In this document: positions 17,219 through 24,951 of the stretch, piece after piece
Layout of the letters: each line of letters opens with the position of its first letter
Numbering within the stretch: position 1 is the stretch's first letter
Made by a program: the position numbers and the translations under genes
DNA from: Treponema sp.
GTDB taxonomy: Bacteria; Spirochaetota; Spirochaetia; Treponematales; Treponemataceae
Reading direction: 5' to 3'
DNA length: 60,066 nt
NCBI GenBank assembly: GCA_016296575.1
Contig: JAEDJA010000014.1
Coordinates: 1-60,066, forward strand
The notes under the pieces: generated by a model
Seen by the model: only the letters and a program-made list of their open reading frames with translations
What the model was told of the DNA's origin: nothing
The model's database searches: none

Positions 17219-18235
17219 CTAGAAATTCCAGGCTTCGTCGATTTTCTTGTACCAGGCTTCTTTTTCTTCAGCAGAAAGGAATGAGGCTTCAAAACTGTTT
17301 TTCAAAAGCACTTTCATTTCATCCATAGAGAATTTAAGTTCTTTGTAACAGAGCCAAAGTTCTTCAAGCATTGTGGTTTTAAAGAATACAGGATCATCTG
17401 TGTTGATACATACAAGAATACCCTTGTCAAAGTATTTTTTTACAGGATGATCTTTTGCCTGGGTAACGATTTTTTTTGTAAAAGTATTTGATGTAATACA
17501 GATTTCAACAGGACGACGGGTTTTTGCCAGTTCATCCATAAGCTTTTCATCCTGCATGGCTGTAAGTCCGTGACCAATGCGTTCAGCTCCCAAAAAGTTG
17601 ATTGCATCCCAGATACTTTCAGGACCAACATCTTCACCGGCATGAGCAACTGCGTGCATTCCGTCTTTGTGGGCAAGTGTGTAAACCGGTTCAAAATCTT
17701 TGGCAGGACCTTTCTGTTCTGCACCACCAAGTCCAATACCGATAATGTATTCACTTGGATTTGCTTTGAACATATTGTAGTTGTTCATGGCATTTTCACA
17801 TCCAAATGTACGTGATACATCTCCCATAAGGCGGATTGCAATGCCAGTTTCATCAAAAATCTTTTTAATGTTTCTGTTGAATACGGAAACCATATCTTCA
17901 TATTTGAAACCTTTTTTAATAAAGGCGGACGGAGCGAAGAAAGCTTCACAGTAGGTAATACCGTTATCAACAAGATAGTTTTTCAGATCGTCAAAAACAA
18001 GGTCAAAATCATCAACAGACTGGAACAAATCCTGCACTTTAAGAAATGCCTGAATAAATCCGTTGAGATCTTCATAAGAGAAAAGAGCTTTCTGATCTTC
18101 CTTGCTCATTGCTTCACCAAAGCGTTTTTTGTAGAGCTTCTTGATTGTATCCATGGAGGCTACCGCTTCAATATGAATGTGCAATTCTGCCTTTGGAACT
18201 TTTGCTATTTTTTCAAAAAATTCTGTTTTAGTCAT
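17219..18235 (-). CDS. add: Adenosine (or adenine) deaminase
   Basis: Hydrolytic deamination of adenosine to inosine, or adenine to hypoxanthine, in purine salvage. 338 residues with metal and catalytic motifs: ELHIHIEA (HxH), HAGEDVGP, ERIGHGLTAM and CINTDDPVF. The residue after the second metal His pair is Glu (HIHIE), seen more often in adenine deaminase-like members, so substrate is uncertain. I start at ATG 18235 (MTKTEFFEKIAKVPKAELH) with GGAG upstream; the 180-codon extension in the same frame lies antisense to the GH130 gene and is rejected. Confidence 0.9.
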   Translation of the reverse strand: MTKTEFFEKIAKVPKAELHIHIEAVASMDTIKKLYKKRFGEAMSKEDQKALFSYEDLNGFIQAFLKVQDLFQSVDDFDLVFDDLKNYLVDNGITYCEAFFAPSAFIKKGFKYEDMVSVFNRNIKKIFDETGIAIRLMGDVSRTFGCENAMNNYNMFKANPSEYIIGIGLGGAEQKGPAKDFEPVYTLAHKDGMHAVAHAGEDVGPESIWDAINFLGAERIGHGLTAMQDEKLMDELAKTRRPVEICITSNTFTKKIVTQAKDHPVKKYFDKGILVCINTDDPVFFKTTMLEELWLCYKELKFSMDEMKVLLKNSFEASFLSAEEKEAWYKKIDEAWNF

Positions 18236-18333
18236 TTTATCTTTTCTCCGTCCTGTAAACATGCTGAATGGTAAAAGTATACCATATTTATTATCGGCAG
18301 GAAAAGAACAAGTCTTTAGAAGATTTTTGGAGG

Positions 18334-18361
18334 TTGCGGAAAATTTTTTATGGCATATAAT
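18334..18361 (+). promoter_or_regulatory. Promoter of the GH130 gene, leaderless
   Basis: TTGCGG (18334-18339), 16-nt spacer, TATAAT (18356-18361), then exactly 6 nt to the ATG at 18368. A TGGTA/TACCA inverted pair at 18269-18284 lies in the same divergent region and could be an operator. Confidence 0.7.
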
Positions 18362-18367
18362 TGAAAT

Positions 18368-19537
18368 ATGATTCACGAAAAATACTATGAGCTTTTGAAA
18401 AAACAGGAAGCCTTTCTGGCACGAAAAAATACAATCAATAAGGATTTTTACAATGGGCTTTACGACAGGTGGGAAAATCCTGTGCTTACCAGGGACAGCA
18501 TTCCACTTACCTGGAAATACGATCTTTGCAAAGAAACAAATCCGTTTTTTTTGGAAAGACTGGGCGTAAATGCGGTGTTCAATTCCGGGGCCCTCTACCT
18601 GAATGGAAAATATTGTCTTGTTGCCCGAATTGAAGGAAATGACCGAAAAAGTTTTTTTGGAGTTGCTGAAAGTATCAGCGGTGTTGATGGATTTTGTTTC
18701 CGTGATTACCCAATCCGTCTGCCTGACACCTGTAAGGAAGAAACCAATGTTTACGATATGCGACTCACTCAGCATGAAGATGGCTGGATTTACGGAGTTT
18801 TCTGTTCTGAAAGCAAGGATAAGTCAAACCCTGAGCTTGGAGCTGCAGTTGCCGCAGCTGGAATTGTCCGCACAAAAGACCTGGAAAACTGGGAACGGCT
18901 TCCAAACCTTGTAACAAAGCGTTCTCCTCAGCAGAGAAATGTAGTCCTTCATCCGGAATTTGTGGACGGAAAATATGCCTTTTATACCCGCCCAATGGAC
19001 GACTTTATTGATACTGGAAGTGGTGGCGGAGTTGGTTTTGGACTTTGTGACGACATTACTCACCCTGTAATCAATGAAGAGAAAATCATTAGTCCCAGGG
19101 TTTATCATACAATCACCGAGGCAAAAAACGGGGCTGGGGCAGTTCCAATCAAAACGGAAAAAGGATGGCTTCATATTTCTCATGGAGTTCGCAACACTGC
19201 TGCAGGTCTTCGCTATGTTCTTTACGTTTATGCCACCAGTCTTGAAGATCCTGCCAAAGTAATTGCTGAACCAGGTGGATATTTCCTTGTACCATTGGGA
19301 AGTGAACGGATTGGTGATGTAAGTAATGTTGTTTTCTCTAATGGTGCTATCGAAAAAGATGGAAATATTTACATATATTATGCATCAAGCGATACCCGTC
19401 TTCACGTAGCTACAACTACAGTAGAAAAGCTTCTGGATTACACTTTCAACACTCCAAGTGATCCTCACCGAAGTGTAGATTGTGTCATCCAGCGCTGCAA
19501 CCTGATTCAGAAAAACCTGGAACTGCTGGGAAAATAA
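18368..19537 (+). CDS. GH130 phosphorylase, probable 4-O-beta-D-mannosyl-D-glucose phosphorylase
   Basis: 389 residues. The N-terminal pattern (helix, then RKN, DFYNGLYDRWENPVLTRDSIPLTWKYDL) and the internal DMRLTQHEDGWIYGVFCSES, VLHPEFVDGKYAFYTRP and HGVRNTAAGLRYVLYVY blocks match GH130 subfamily 1 enzymes, which phosphorolyse mannosyl-glucose to mannose 1-phosphate and glucose in the cytoplasm. It fits beta-mannan or galactomannan use together with the GH27 gene 0.9 kb away. Start supported by homology and the promoter 6 nt upstream; no Shine-Dalgarno. It converges with the SIMPL gene, 21 nt apart. Confidence 0.85.
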   Translation: MIHEKYYELLKKQEAFLARKNTINKDFYNGLYDRWENPVLTRDSIPLTWKYDLCKETNPFFLERLGVNAVFNSGALYLNGKYCLVARIEGNDRKSFFGVAESISGVDGFCFRDYPIRLPDTCKEETNVYDMRLTQHEDGWIYGVFCSESKDKSNPELGAAVAAAGIVRTKDLENWERLPNLVTKRSPQQRNVVLHPEFVDGKYAFYTRPMDDFIDTGSGGGVGFGLCDDITHPVINEEKIISPRVYHTITEAKNGAGAVPIKTEKGWLHISHGVRNTAAGLRYVLYVYATSLEDPAKVIAEPGGYFLVPLGSERIGDVSNVVFSNGAIEKDGNIYIYYASSDTRLHVATTTVEKLLDYTFNTPSDPHRSVDCVIQRCNLIQKNLELLGK

Positions 19538-19558
19538 AGGGGATTATTCTTTTGTGAG

Positions 19559-20257
19559 TTAATCCACCAGACTGTAGACTACAGTAGTTACAACACGTAC
19601 AGTTTTTTTGTATTCAAGGCCTGTAGCTGCATCATCTATTGAAAAAAGCCCCTGGCTTGCAGATTGGATTTTTCCGATTTTACTGCCACTGTCTCTTGCA
19701 AACTTTTCGGCGGCCTGACGTGCATTCTGAGTAGCATCGGCAATCATTTCCGGCTTGATGGCATTGAGTCCGTTAAATTCGTAGTTTACTTTTTCACCGT
19801 AATCACTTGTAACAGAAATTCCTTCACCGGTAAGCTCCAGTGTTGCACTTGAAGCCTGTCGTACCTGATCAACTTTTCCTGTGCGGATAAGAACAGACTG
19901 TTTAGCTATGTAGTCGAAGCTGCGACGGTTAGAATCCATGTAAAGATTTACTGTAGCGTCGGTAATTTCTGGGGCAAGAACAGTGTAATCTTCTTCTGTA
20001 AGTCCGTATTCACCTAAAAAATTTAGTACCATGTAAGTCTGATTGGTAATGCTTTCTTTTAAAACCGGAAGACTGTCTGCACCAAGTGTAAAACTCAGTT
20101 TCCATACGGCCATGTCGGCATCTACTTCCCGTTCAGAAAGTCCCCTTACAGAAACAGTGCGGTTTGGTGATGTAATATTTTTCATGCCAAAAGCAAGAAT
20201 AAGAGCTGCAAGGATGGCTGCAATAGACGGAATAATATATTTAAGATGTTCTTTCAT
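19559..20257 (-). CDS. SIMPL domain protein, membrane anchored
   Basis: 232 residues. One N-terminal hydrophobic segment (about residues 8-25) without a lipobox predicts a signal anchor. The rest matches the SIMPL (DUF541) fold: SVRGLSEREVDADMAVW, repeated beta strands, and the C-terminal AAEKFARDSGSKIGKIQSASQG block. Family members are periplasmic or surface proteins (BP26-like) of unclear function. AAGGAG precedes the start. Confidence 0.85.
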   Translation of the reverse strand: MKEHLKYIIPSIAAILAALILAFGMKNITSPNRTVSVRGLSEREVDADMAVWKLSFTLGADSLPVLKESITNQTYMVLNFLGEYGLTEEDYTVLAPEITDATVNLYMDSNRRSFDYIAKQSVLIRTGKVDQVRQASSATLELTGEGISVTSDYGEKVNYEFNGLNAIKPEMIADATQNARQAAEKFARDSGSKIGKIQSASQGLFSIDDAATGLEYKKTVRVVTTVVYSLVD

Positions 20258-20281
20258 AAAGAAACTCCTTTTTTTTTGTTA

Positions 20282-20371
20282 TCACACGGATTTGTTCGCT
20301 CCTACGGAGCTCACTTTATTTTTACAAACTAAATAACAGCGGAGTCCGTAGGACGGAGCCAATCCGTGTGA
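20282..20371. repeat. 90-bp inverted-repeat element between the GH27 and SIMPL genes
   Basis: Outer arms 20282-20292 and 20361-20371 are a perfect 11-bp pair. Inside are two small hairpins with TAC or GTA loops, GCTCC-TAC-GGAGC (from 20299) and GTCC-GTA-GGAC (from 20344). The first has the same layout as GCTGC-TAC-GCAGC near aspS, with a swapped base pair. No T tract follows on either strand, so a simple terminator is unlikely. Confidence 0.6.
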
Positions 20372-20391
20372 CATAATAAGAAAAAAATAAT

Positions 20392-21702
20392 TTAAAATCT
20401 CAAGGCCAGCGGGGCGTGGGGCGGAATTTTTACAGATTTTGAAAGATCAGCTTTTTTTCCGGTCCATAAATCCACTGCATTTTCGGTGATATTTCCAATA
20501 AGGGCTTTTTCTGCCTGTGTAAGTGAATCAGCATTCCATTCCAGTTTTTCATCACTGATGTTGAAAACTGCAAGATAGGTGCCTTTTTCACCTTTGTTTG
20601 TCCATACAACAAATTTATCGTCTCGGGCAACAAGCTTTGCCTGGGAAGAAAGCTTCTGCATATCAAGAATGTCCTGATTTGTAAGCAGAGCTTCATCTTT
20701 TTTCTTCAGCTGCAGAAGATCAGTGCCAATCATAAGAGGTGAGCGGAAAATACACCAGAGCGTCATCATTGTGCGAAGTTCATCTTCCGTAAAATTTGAA
20801 ACTCGTTTCCCGTGCCCCCAACCCCATCCAAGGTAACCTAAAGGCAGCATGTCGCAGTCAGGCCAGTTTCCATTTCCAGTGTGTGATTCCCATACTTCGC
20901 AGCGTTCGAACATTGCTTTTAGAAGCTTCCAGTCATCCCAGAAATCATCTGTAATGCGCCACATATTTGCGTATTTTTTAAGATGCCATGCTTTTTCAAT
21001 TACGGCAGGCCCTGGACTTAAGGAAAGAACCATGTTTCGTCCAGAATTTTCAATAGCTTTGGCAATCATTTCGATTTCTTTTTCTGCGCTGTAGGGATCA
21101 TGAGGATACATGTTGGTATTGCAGATGTCGTCAACCTTTACAAAATCCACACCCCATTCTGCATAAAGTTCAAAAATGCTGTCGTAATAATCCTGAGCAC
21201 CTTTTTTTCGGTAATCAACACCGTACATATCACCGTTCCATTTGCTTACTGAATGAGGATTTGCAATCTGATCGGCAGTAATAGTAGATCCATCGTGAGT
21301 TTTAATTTTAATATGATTTGCGGCGGCATAACGAGGAATACCACGCATAATATGAATACCGAATTTAAGTCCCAGAGAATGAATGTAGTCAGCCAGAACT
21401 TTAAAACCTGCTCCGTTTGCTGCTGATGGAAAGCGATTAAGGGCAGGAATCTGTCGTCCGTATTCATCAAGATTGAAGTGACTGAAAGGAATATACTGAA
21501 CCCAGTCTTCATTTTGATCACCAGCGTGTTCATCACTCCATTGAATATCGATAACAACGTACTCCCAGCCAAATTTTTTCAGATTTTTTGCCAGGTATTC
21601 TGCATTTTCGCGAACCTGCTGTTCATTTACCATTGTATTGTAATAATCATAACTATTCCAACCCATTGGGGAAGTTAAAGCTGCTTCATTCTTATTATAC
21701 AT
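20392..21702 (-). CDS. GH27 alpha-galactosidase
   Basis: 436 residues, no signal peptide, so probably cytoplasmic. The GH27 TIM barrel is clear: PMGWNSYDYYN near the N terminus, YVVIDIQWSDEHAG, the nucleophile strand VDFVKVDDICN, and MWRITDDFWDDW with the acid/base Asp. A short beta-sandwich C domain ends the protein. It would remove alpha-1,6-galactosyl groups, for example from imported galactomanno-oligosaccharides. AAGGT lies upstream of the ATG. It is divergent from the ABC transporter genes. Confidence 0.9.
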   Translation of the reverse strand: MYNKNEAALTSPMGWNSYDYYNTMVNEQQVRENAEYLAKNLKKFGWEYVVIDIQWSDEHAGDQNEDWVQYIPFSHFNLDEYGRQIPALNRFPSAANGAGFKVLADYIHSLGLKFGIHIMRGIPRYAAANHIKIKTHDGSTITADQIANPHSVSKWNGDMYGVDYRKKGAQDYYDSIFELYAEWGVDFVKVDDICNTNMYPHDPYSAEKEIEMIAKAIENSGRNMVLSLSPGPAVIEKAWHLKKYANMWRITDDFWDDWKLLKAMFERCEVWESHTGNGNWPDCDMLPLGYLGWGWGHGKRVSNFTEDELRTMMTLWCIFRSPLMIGTDLLQLKKKDEALLTNQDILDMQKLSSQAKLVARDDKFVVWTNKGEKGTYLAVFNISDEKLEWNADSLTQAEKALIGNITENAVDLWTGKKADLSKSVKIPPHAPLALRF

Positions 21703-21796
21703 ATTTACCTTCTTGTAAATTGATTATACTATAAAATTATAATAAATGTATAAAAGTTACCAAAAGATGAGAATAAATATTTATTAGGAGGATTAT

Positions 21797-22603
21797 ATGT
21801 TTGAAATCAAAAATGTTTCTAAGGTTTACGGGAAACAAGGTCTTAAAGCAGTAGATTCAGTTAATCTTACAGTAAATAATGGTGAGATTTTTGGTTTTCT
21901 TGGACCAAATGGAGCTGGAAAAACTACAACAATTCGTATGCTTACCGGAATCCTTCAGCCTACAGAAGGGGATCTGGAATTGGATGGAATATCCATCAAA
22001 AAAGATCCGCTTCTTGCAAAAAGAAAATTTGCCTTTGTACCGGACAATCCTGAAACATTTAGCCGTCTTAAGGCTATGGAATATTTGAATTTTATCTGTG
22101 ACATTTACCGCGTAGGTGAAGAACGAAAAGAACGTATTGAATATTATACAGAGAAGTTCGGAATCAAAGACGTACTTTCAAATAAAATCAATTCTTTTAG
22201 CCACGGTATGAAACAGAAGCTTTTCCTTGCCGCCAGTCTTGTTACTGATCCACAGAACTGGATTCTTGATGAACCAATGGTTGGTCTGGATCCTGAAGCT
22301 GCTTTTATCGTAAAAGAACTGATGAAAGAACGTGCTGCTGAAGGTAAATCAGTTTTCTTCTCAACACACGTTATGGAAGTTGCAGAAAAACTTTGTGACC
22401 GCATCGGCATTATTAAAAAAGGACGGCTGGTTTTTGTTGGTACAATGGAAGAGCTTAAGGCTCAGCACGGAAAAGAAGGACAGTCTCTGGAAGATATTTT
22501 CCTTGCTCTTATTGATTCAAAAGTTGCAAAAGAAGAACCTGTTTCAGAAGAAATTGTTTCAGAAGAACCTGTTTCTGCTGAAAATGCAACTGTATCGGAG
22601 TAA
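21797..22603 (+). CDS. ABC transporter ATP-binding protein
   Basis: 268 residues. Walker A GPNGAGKTT at about residue 35, signature FSHGMKQKL (SHGM in place of SGG), Walker B WILDEPMVGLDPE, and a switch His in STHVMEV. The C terminus carries an unusual acidic tail of repeated PVSEEIVSEEPVS units that a standard ABC exporter ATPase lacks. It is followed 3 nt later by its membrane partner. GGAGG precedes the start. This is the CcmA/NatA-type layout; cargo unknown. Confidence 0.9.
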   Translation: MFEIKNVSKVYGKQGLKAVDSVNLTVNNGEIFGFLGPNGAGKTTTIRMLTGILQPTEGDLELDGISIKKDPLLAKRKFAFVPDNPETFSRLKAMEYLNFICDIYRVGEERKERIEYYTEKFGIKDVLSNKINSFSHGMKQKLFLAASLVTDPQNWILDEPMVGLDPEAAFIVKELMKERAAEGKSVFFSTHVMEVAEKLCDRIGIIKKGRLVFVGTMEELKAQHGKEGQSLEDIFLALIDSKVAKEEPVSEEIVSEEPVSAENATVSE

Positions 22604-22606
22604 GCC

Positions 22607-24346
22607 ATGAAAAATCCTACATTAGCACTTCTTAAAATCTTTTTTAAGAATGAATGGAACCTGGAAACAGTTTTTGGAACCATAAAAAAAGGTCCTAAAG
22701 GTGTTGCCAAAATTATTGGTCTTGGCATTCTTGTGATTTATCTTTTGGGCGTTATGAGCCTGTGTCTTATTGGAACACTCCTGGGACTTTACCGTACTTT
22801 GTCCATGTTCGAAAGTACACATATCATGCCAATGATTTCAATTAGTCTTGGTGCCATATGTATTTTCTTCTTTGGATTTATTACTGCCGCCACCACTTAC
22901 TACACTGGAAATGGTGAAGAACACTTTATCGCTATGCCTATCCCAAGCAAAAGCTATTTTCTGGCAAAATTCATGGTATCATTTATTACCGATGCTACAC
23001 TTGGCGTTATCATAATGGTGGCTGCGGGAGTTATCTACGGAATCGGCGAAGGGCTTCTTGGAAACGTTACTTTCTGGCTGGGACTCATTTCCTGTGCGGT
23101 TCTTCTTTCAGTAGTTACAGTTTTCCTCATCTATCTGGTGCTGGTTTTGGTTATGTATTTTATTCCTGCTTTTCGCAAAAAGAAGGCCCTTACAACAATC
23201 GCATCTGTTCTGGTATTCATTTTTGTAGTTGCAATTTCAGTGTCCATGTCCAACGGTTCAAACTTCGTGTTCACCGATGATGGTTTTACAAATCTTCTTC
23301 CTGAAGAAGTTGTGGCAGATTTTGTAAGTAAAATTAATGGAATCTTCCTTACAAAATACGCCTATATGGCTTTCCGTGGAAACTTGCTTACAATAATTCT
23401 GTTCCTGGGAATTTCTGCCATTATTCTGCTGGTACTGGTTCCTCTTCTTTCGAACATGTACATTGCTTCTTTGGACGGATTTGCCGATGTACAGTCAAAG
23501 AAAATGAGCGAGAAGGAGATTGTGAATGCACTCCAGAAAAATACAAAAAAACATACAACTTTCCAGACTCTTTTTATCAGAGATGTTCTAGGTGTGCTTC
23601 GTGAACCATCTTTCTTTGCCAATGGACCGCTCCTCTTGATTATTATTCCACTGATTATGGTATTCAGTTTTTCCATTGGTTTTATAGCTAATTCCGACGC
23701 TGGTCTTATGGAAATGATCAATGAACTTCGTGGTGTTTTTGAAGAAAGTTCCCCTGAAAATATTAAATCCATTAGTTATTTCATTATTCTTTTTGGTGGT
23801 GTATTCACTATTTTTATGGGTGTAAATGCCAACATTGCAACAACAGCTTTTTCTCGTGAAGGAAAAACAATGTATACACTAAAAGCTATGCCAATTGATT
23901 ACGACATGCTTATTGAAGTAAAGTTTCTCCATTCCGTAATGTACTGTCTGATTGCTTACCTTGAAATGGCAGTTATTTTGGGTGCTGCAATTCTTCTTCT
24001 GAACATACCGTTTACTCTGCCAGACTACCTTGGAATTATGGGGTACATCTTTATCTTCAGTGGAACCGCCTGTGCATTCCTTTTGTTTGTGGATATGTTT
24101 ATTGATACAGTAAATCCTAAACTGAATTGGGATAATCCGGTGTTTGCATTCAAGAACAATTTGAATACTTTGTTCTCCGTGCTTGCCTCACTTGTTTCTG
24201 CGGCCATTATTGCTATTGTAGGATTGGTTTTGAAGCCTCTTGGGAACTGGGTATTTTTTATTCTTGCAGTAATCTTCTTGATTCTGGCAGCTCCAACAGG
24301 AGTCCTCTACAACAAATATGCATTAAAAAAACTGCCAGAAATGTAA
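22607..24346 (+). CDS. ABC transporter permease (ABC-2 type)
   Basis: 579 residues with about 12 hydrophobic segments in two blocks separated by a cytoplasmic loop near residues 290-330 (SKKMSEKEIVNALQKNTKKH). It has no ATPase motif and follows its ATP-binding partner directly, so it supplies the membrane part of a probable exporter. The layout resembles large Firmicutes-type ABC-2 permeases. Substrate not inferable. Terminated by the repeat at 24376-24471. Confidence 0.85.
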   Translation: MKNPTLALLKIFFKNEWNLETVFGTIKKGPKGVAKIIGLGILVIYLLGVMSLCLIGTLLGLYRTLSMFESTHIMPMISISLGAICIFFFGFITAATTYYTGNGEEHFIAMPIPSKSYFLAKFMVSFITDATLGVIIMVAAGVIYGIGEGLLGNVTFWLGLISCAVLLSVVTVFLIYLVLVLVMYFIPAFRKKKALTTIASVLVFIFVVAISVSMSNGSNFVFTDDGFTNLLPEEVVADFVSKINGIFLTKYAYMAFRGNLLTIILFLGISAIILLVLVPLLSNMYIASLDGFADVQSKKMSEKEIVNALQKNTKKHTTFQTLFIRDVLGVLREPSFFANGPLLLIIIPLIMVFSFSIGFIANSDAGLMEMINELRGVFEESSPENIKSISYFIILFGGVFTIFMGVNANIATTAFSREGKTMYTLKAMPIDYDMLIEVKFLHSVMYCLIAYLEMAVILGAAILLLNIPFTLPDYLGIMGYIFIFSGTACAFLLFVDMFIDTVNPKLNWDNPVFAFKNNLNTLFSVLASLVSAAIIAIVGLVLKPLGNWVFFILAVIFLILAAPTGVLYNKYALKKLPEM

Positions 24347-24375
24347 AAAAATAGACATACAAAACTGCAAAAAAA

Positions 24376-24471
24376 GGGGCTGTTCCAAAAGTAATTAGTG
24401 TAGCGCTCATTGAGCCCTTCGAAATGACTGCTACACTAAATGACCGTAATGCAAACTTATTGGACAGCCCC
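24376..24471. repeat. MITE-like GGGGCTGTCC element, copy A
   Basis: 96 bp with terminal inverted repeats (GGGGCTGTTCC at the left, GGACAGCCCC at the right). It is flanked by A and T tracts, so it acts as a bidirectional terminator between the convergent permease gene and 24484. Its reverse complement aligns over most of its length with copies C and D (TTTGCATTACGGT, TTTAGTGTAGC, TCAATGAGCGCTACACT). It lacks the inner hairpin found in C and D. Confidence 0.85.
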
Positions 24472-24483
24472 TTTTTTTCGAAC

Positions 24484-24672
24484 TTATTTTTCTTCGAAAT
24501 GATCTTCTTTAGGAGCTTCCTCAGCAAGTTCTGAAGGTGTTTTAATTTTGGGAGCTTTATAAAATCCTGTTTTTCGATTTGGATTTTTACGTTCTTTTTC
24601 AAATGCTTTTTCTTCTTTTATGAAAACAAAAGCGAGAAAAGCAACAATAATAGCAATTGGAACAAAAACCAT
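24484..24672 (-). CDS. Small single-span membrane protein, unknown function
   Basis: 62 residues: one hydrophobic helix (about residues 2-18) followed by a Lys/Glu-rich cytoplasmic tail. AGGAG lies 8 nt upstream of the ATG, which supports real translation. It lies directly downstream of aspS and the decayed aspS tails, possibly cotranscribed. I do not recognise a family. Confidence 0.6.
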   Translation of the reverse strand: MVFVPIAIIVAFLAFVFIKEEKAFEKERKNPNRKTGFYKAPKIKTPSELAEEAPKEDHFEEK

Positions 24673-24689
24673 AGAAAATCTCCTAATTT

Positions 24690-24729
24690 TTAGTAGCAGG
24701 TAATGTGAAGATCTTTTAAGCTGCTGTTC
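24690..24729 (-). pseudogene. Second decayed copy of the aspS 3' end
   Basis: Minus-strand codons read EQQLK, then after one extra A DLHITCY and a stop. This equals the end of an AspRS (compare EQQLKDLHITCY in 24760-24834) with a frameshift. No upstream aspS sequence precedes it. Confidence 0.7.
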
Positions 24730-24750
24730 ATTGGTTCGCTGCTACGCAGC
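24729..24750 (-). repeat. 22-bp direct repeat between aspS tails, unit 1
   Basis: Identical over 22 bp to 24922-24943. It contains the hairpin GCTGC-TAC-GCAGC. Each copy lies just downstream (minus strand) of an aspS tail stop codon. Confidence 0.9.
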
Positions 24751-24759
24751 AAGCCCAGA

Positions 24760-24834
24760 TTATTCTTCTACATCGTAACAGGTGATATGTAAATCCTTCA
24801 ACTGCTGCTCGTCTACTGGAGCCGGGCACTCATA
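24760..24834 (-). pseudogene. First decayed copy of the aspS 3' end
   Basis: 75 nt encoding YECPAPVDEQQLKDLHIT followed by CYDVEE and a stop. It has the same length to the stop codon as the functional tail (DECPSAVDQTQLDDLHIV..., 24952-25026) and 13 of 24 identical residues. No start codon or synthetase body precedes it. The tail resembles an AspRS allele from a relative more than a recent duplicate. Confidence 0.8.
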
Positions 24835-24840
24835 CGTCTG

Positions 24841-24917
24841 GTCAAGGGACGTTCGCTATCGCTCTCTCAAGCCCTTGACTCAGCCGTTTTGAGGGTTGCT
24901 AAAAATCATCAACCCTC
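24841..24917 (-). repeat. Two-hairpin repeat module, copy 2 (between aspS tails)
   Basis: Stem 1: GTCAAGGG (24841-24848) pairs with CCCTTGAC (24872-24879). Stem 2: GAGGGTTG (24891-24898) pairs with CAACCCTC (24910-24917). The linker again has CCGTTTT. Same layout and orientation as 12050-12113. Confidence 0.65.
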
Positions 24918-24921
24918 AATC

Positions 24922-24943
24922 CATTGGTTCGCTGCTACGCAGC
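24922..24943 (-). repeat. 22-bp direct repeat between aspS tails, unit 2
   Basis: Exact copy of 24729-24750, starting 8 nt after the functional aspS stop codon on the minus strand. Confidence 0.9.
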
Positions 24944-24951
24944 TTCCCCAA

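Noticed and set aside
17219..18775. Long N-terminal extension of the adenosine deaminase frame to 18775
   Set aside because: The extra 180 codons are antisense to the GH130 gene and cross its promoter; the family N terminus and Shine-Dalgarno are at 18235.
24841..24917. Intrinsic terminator for aspS
   Set aside because: The stems are stable but not followed by a T tract on the minus strand; the element fits better as a copy of the module at 12050-12113.
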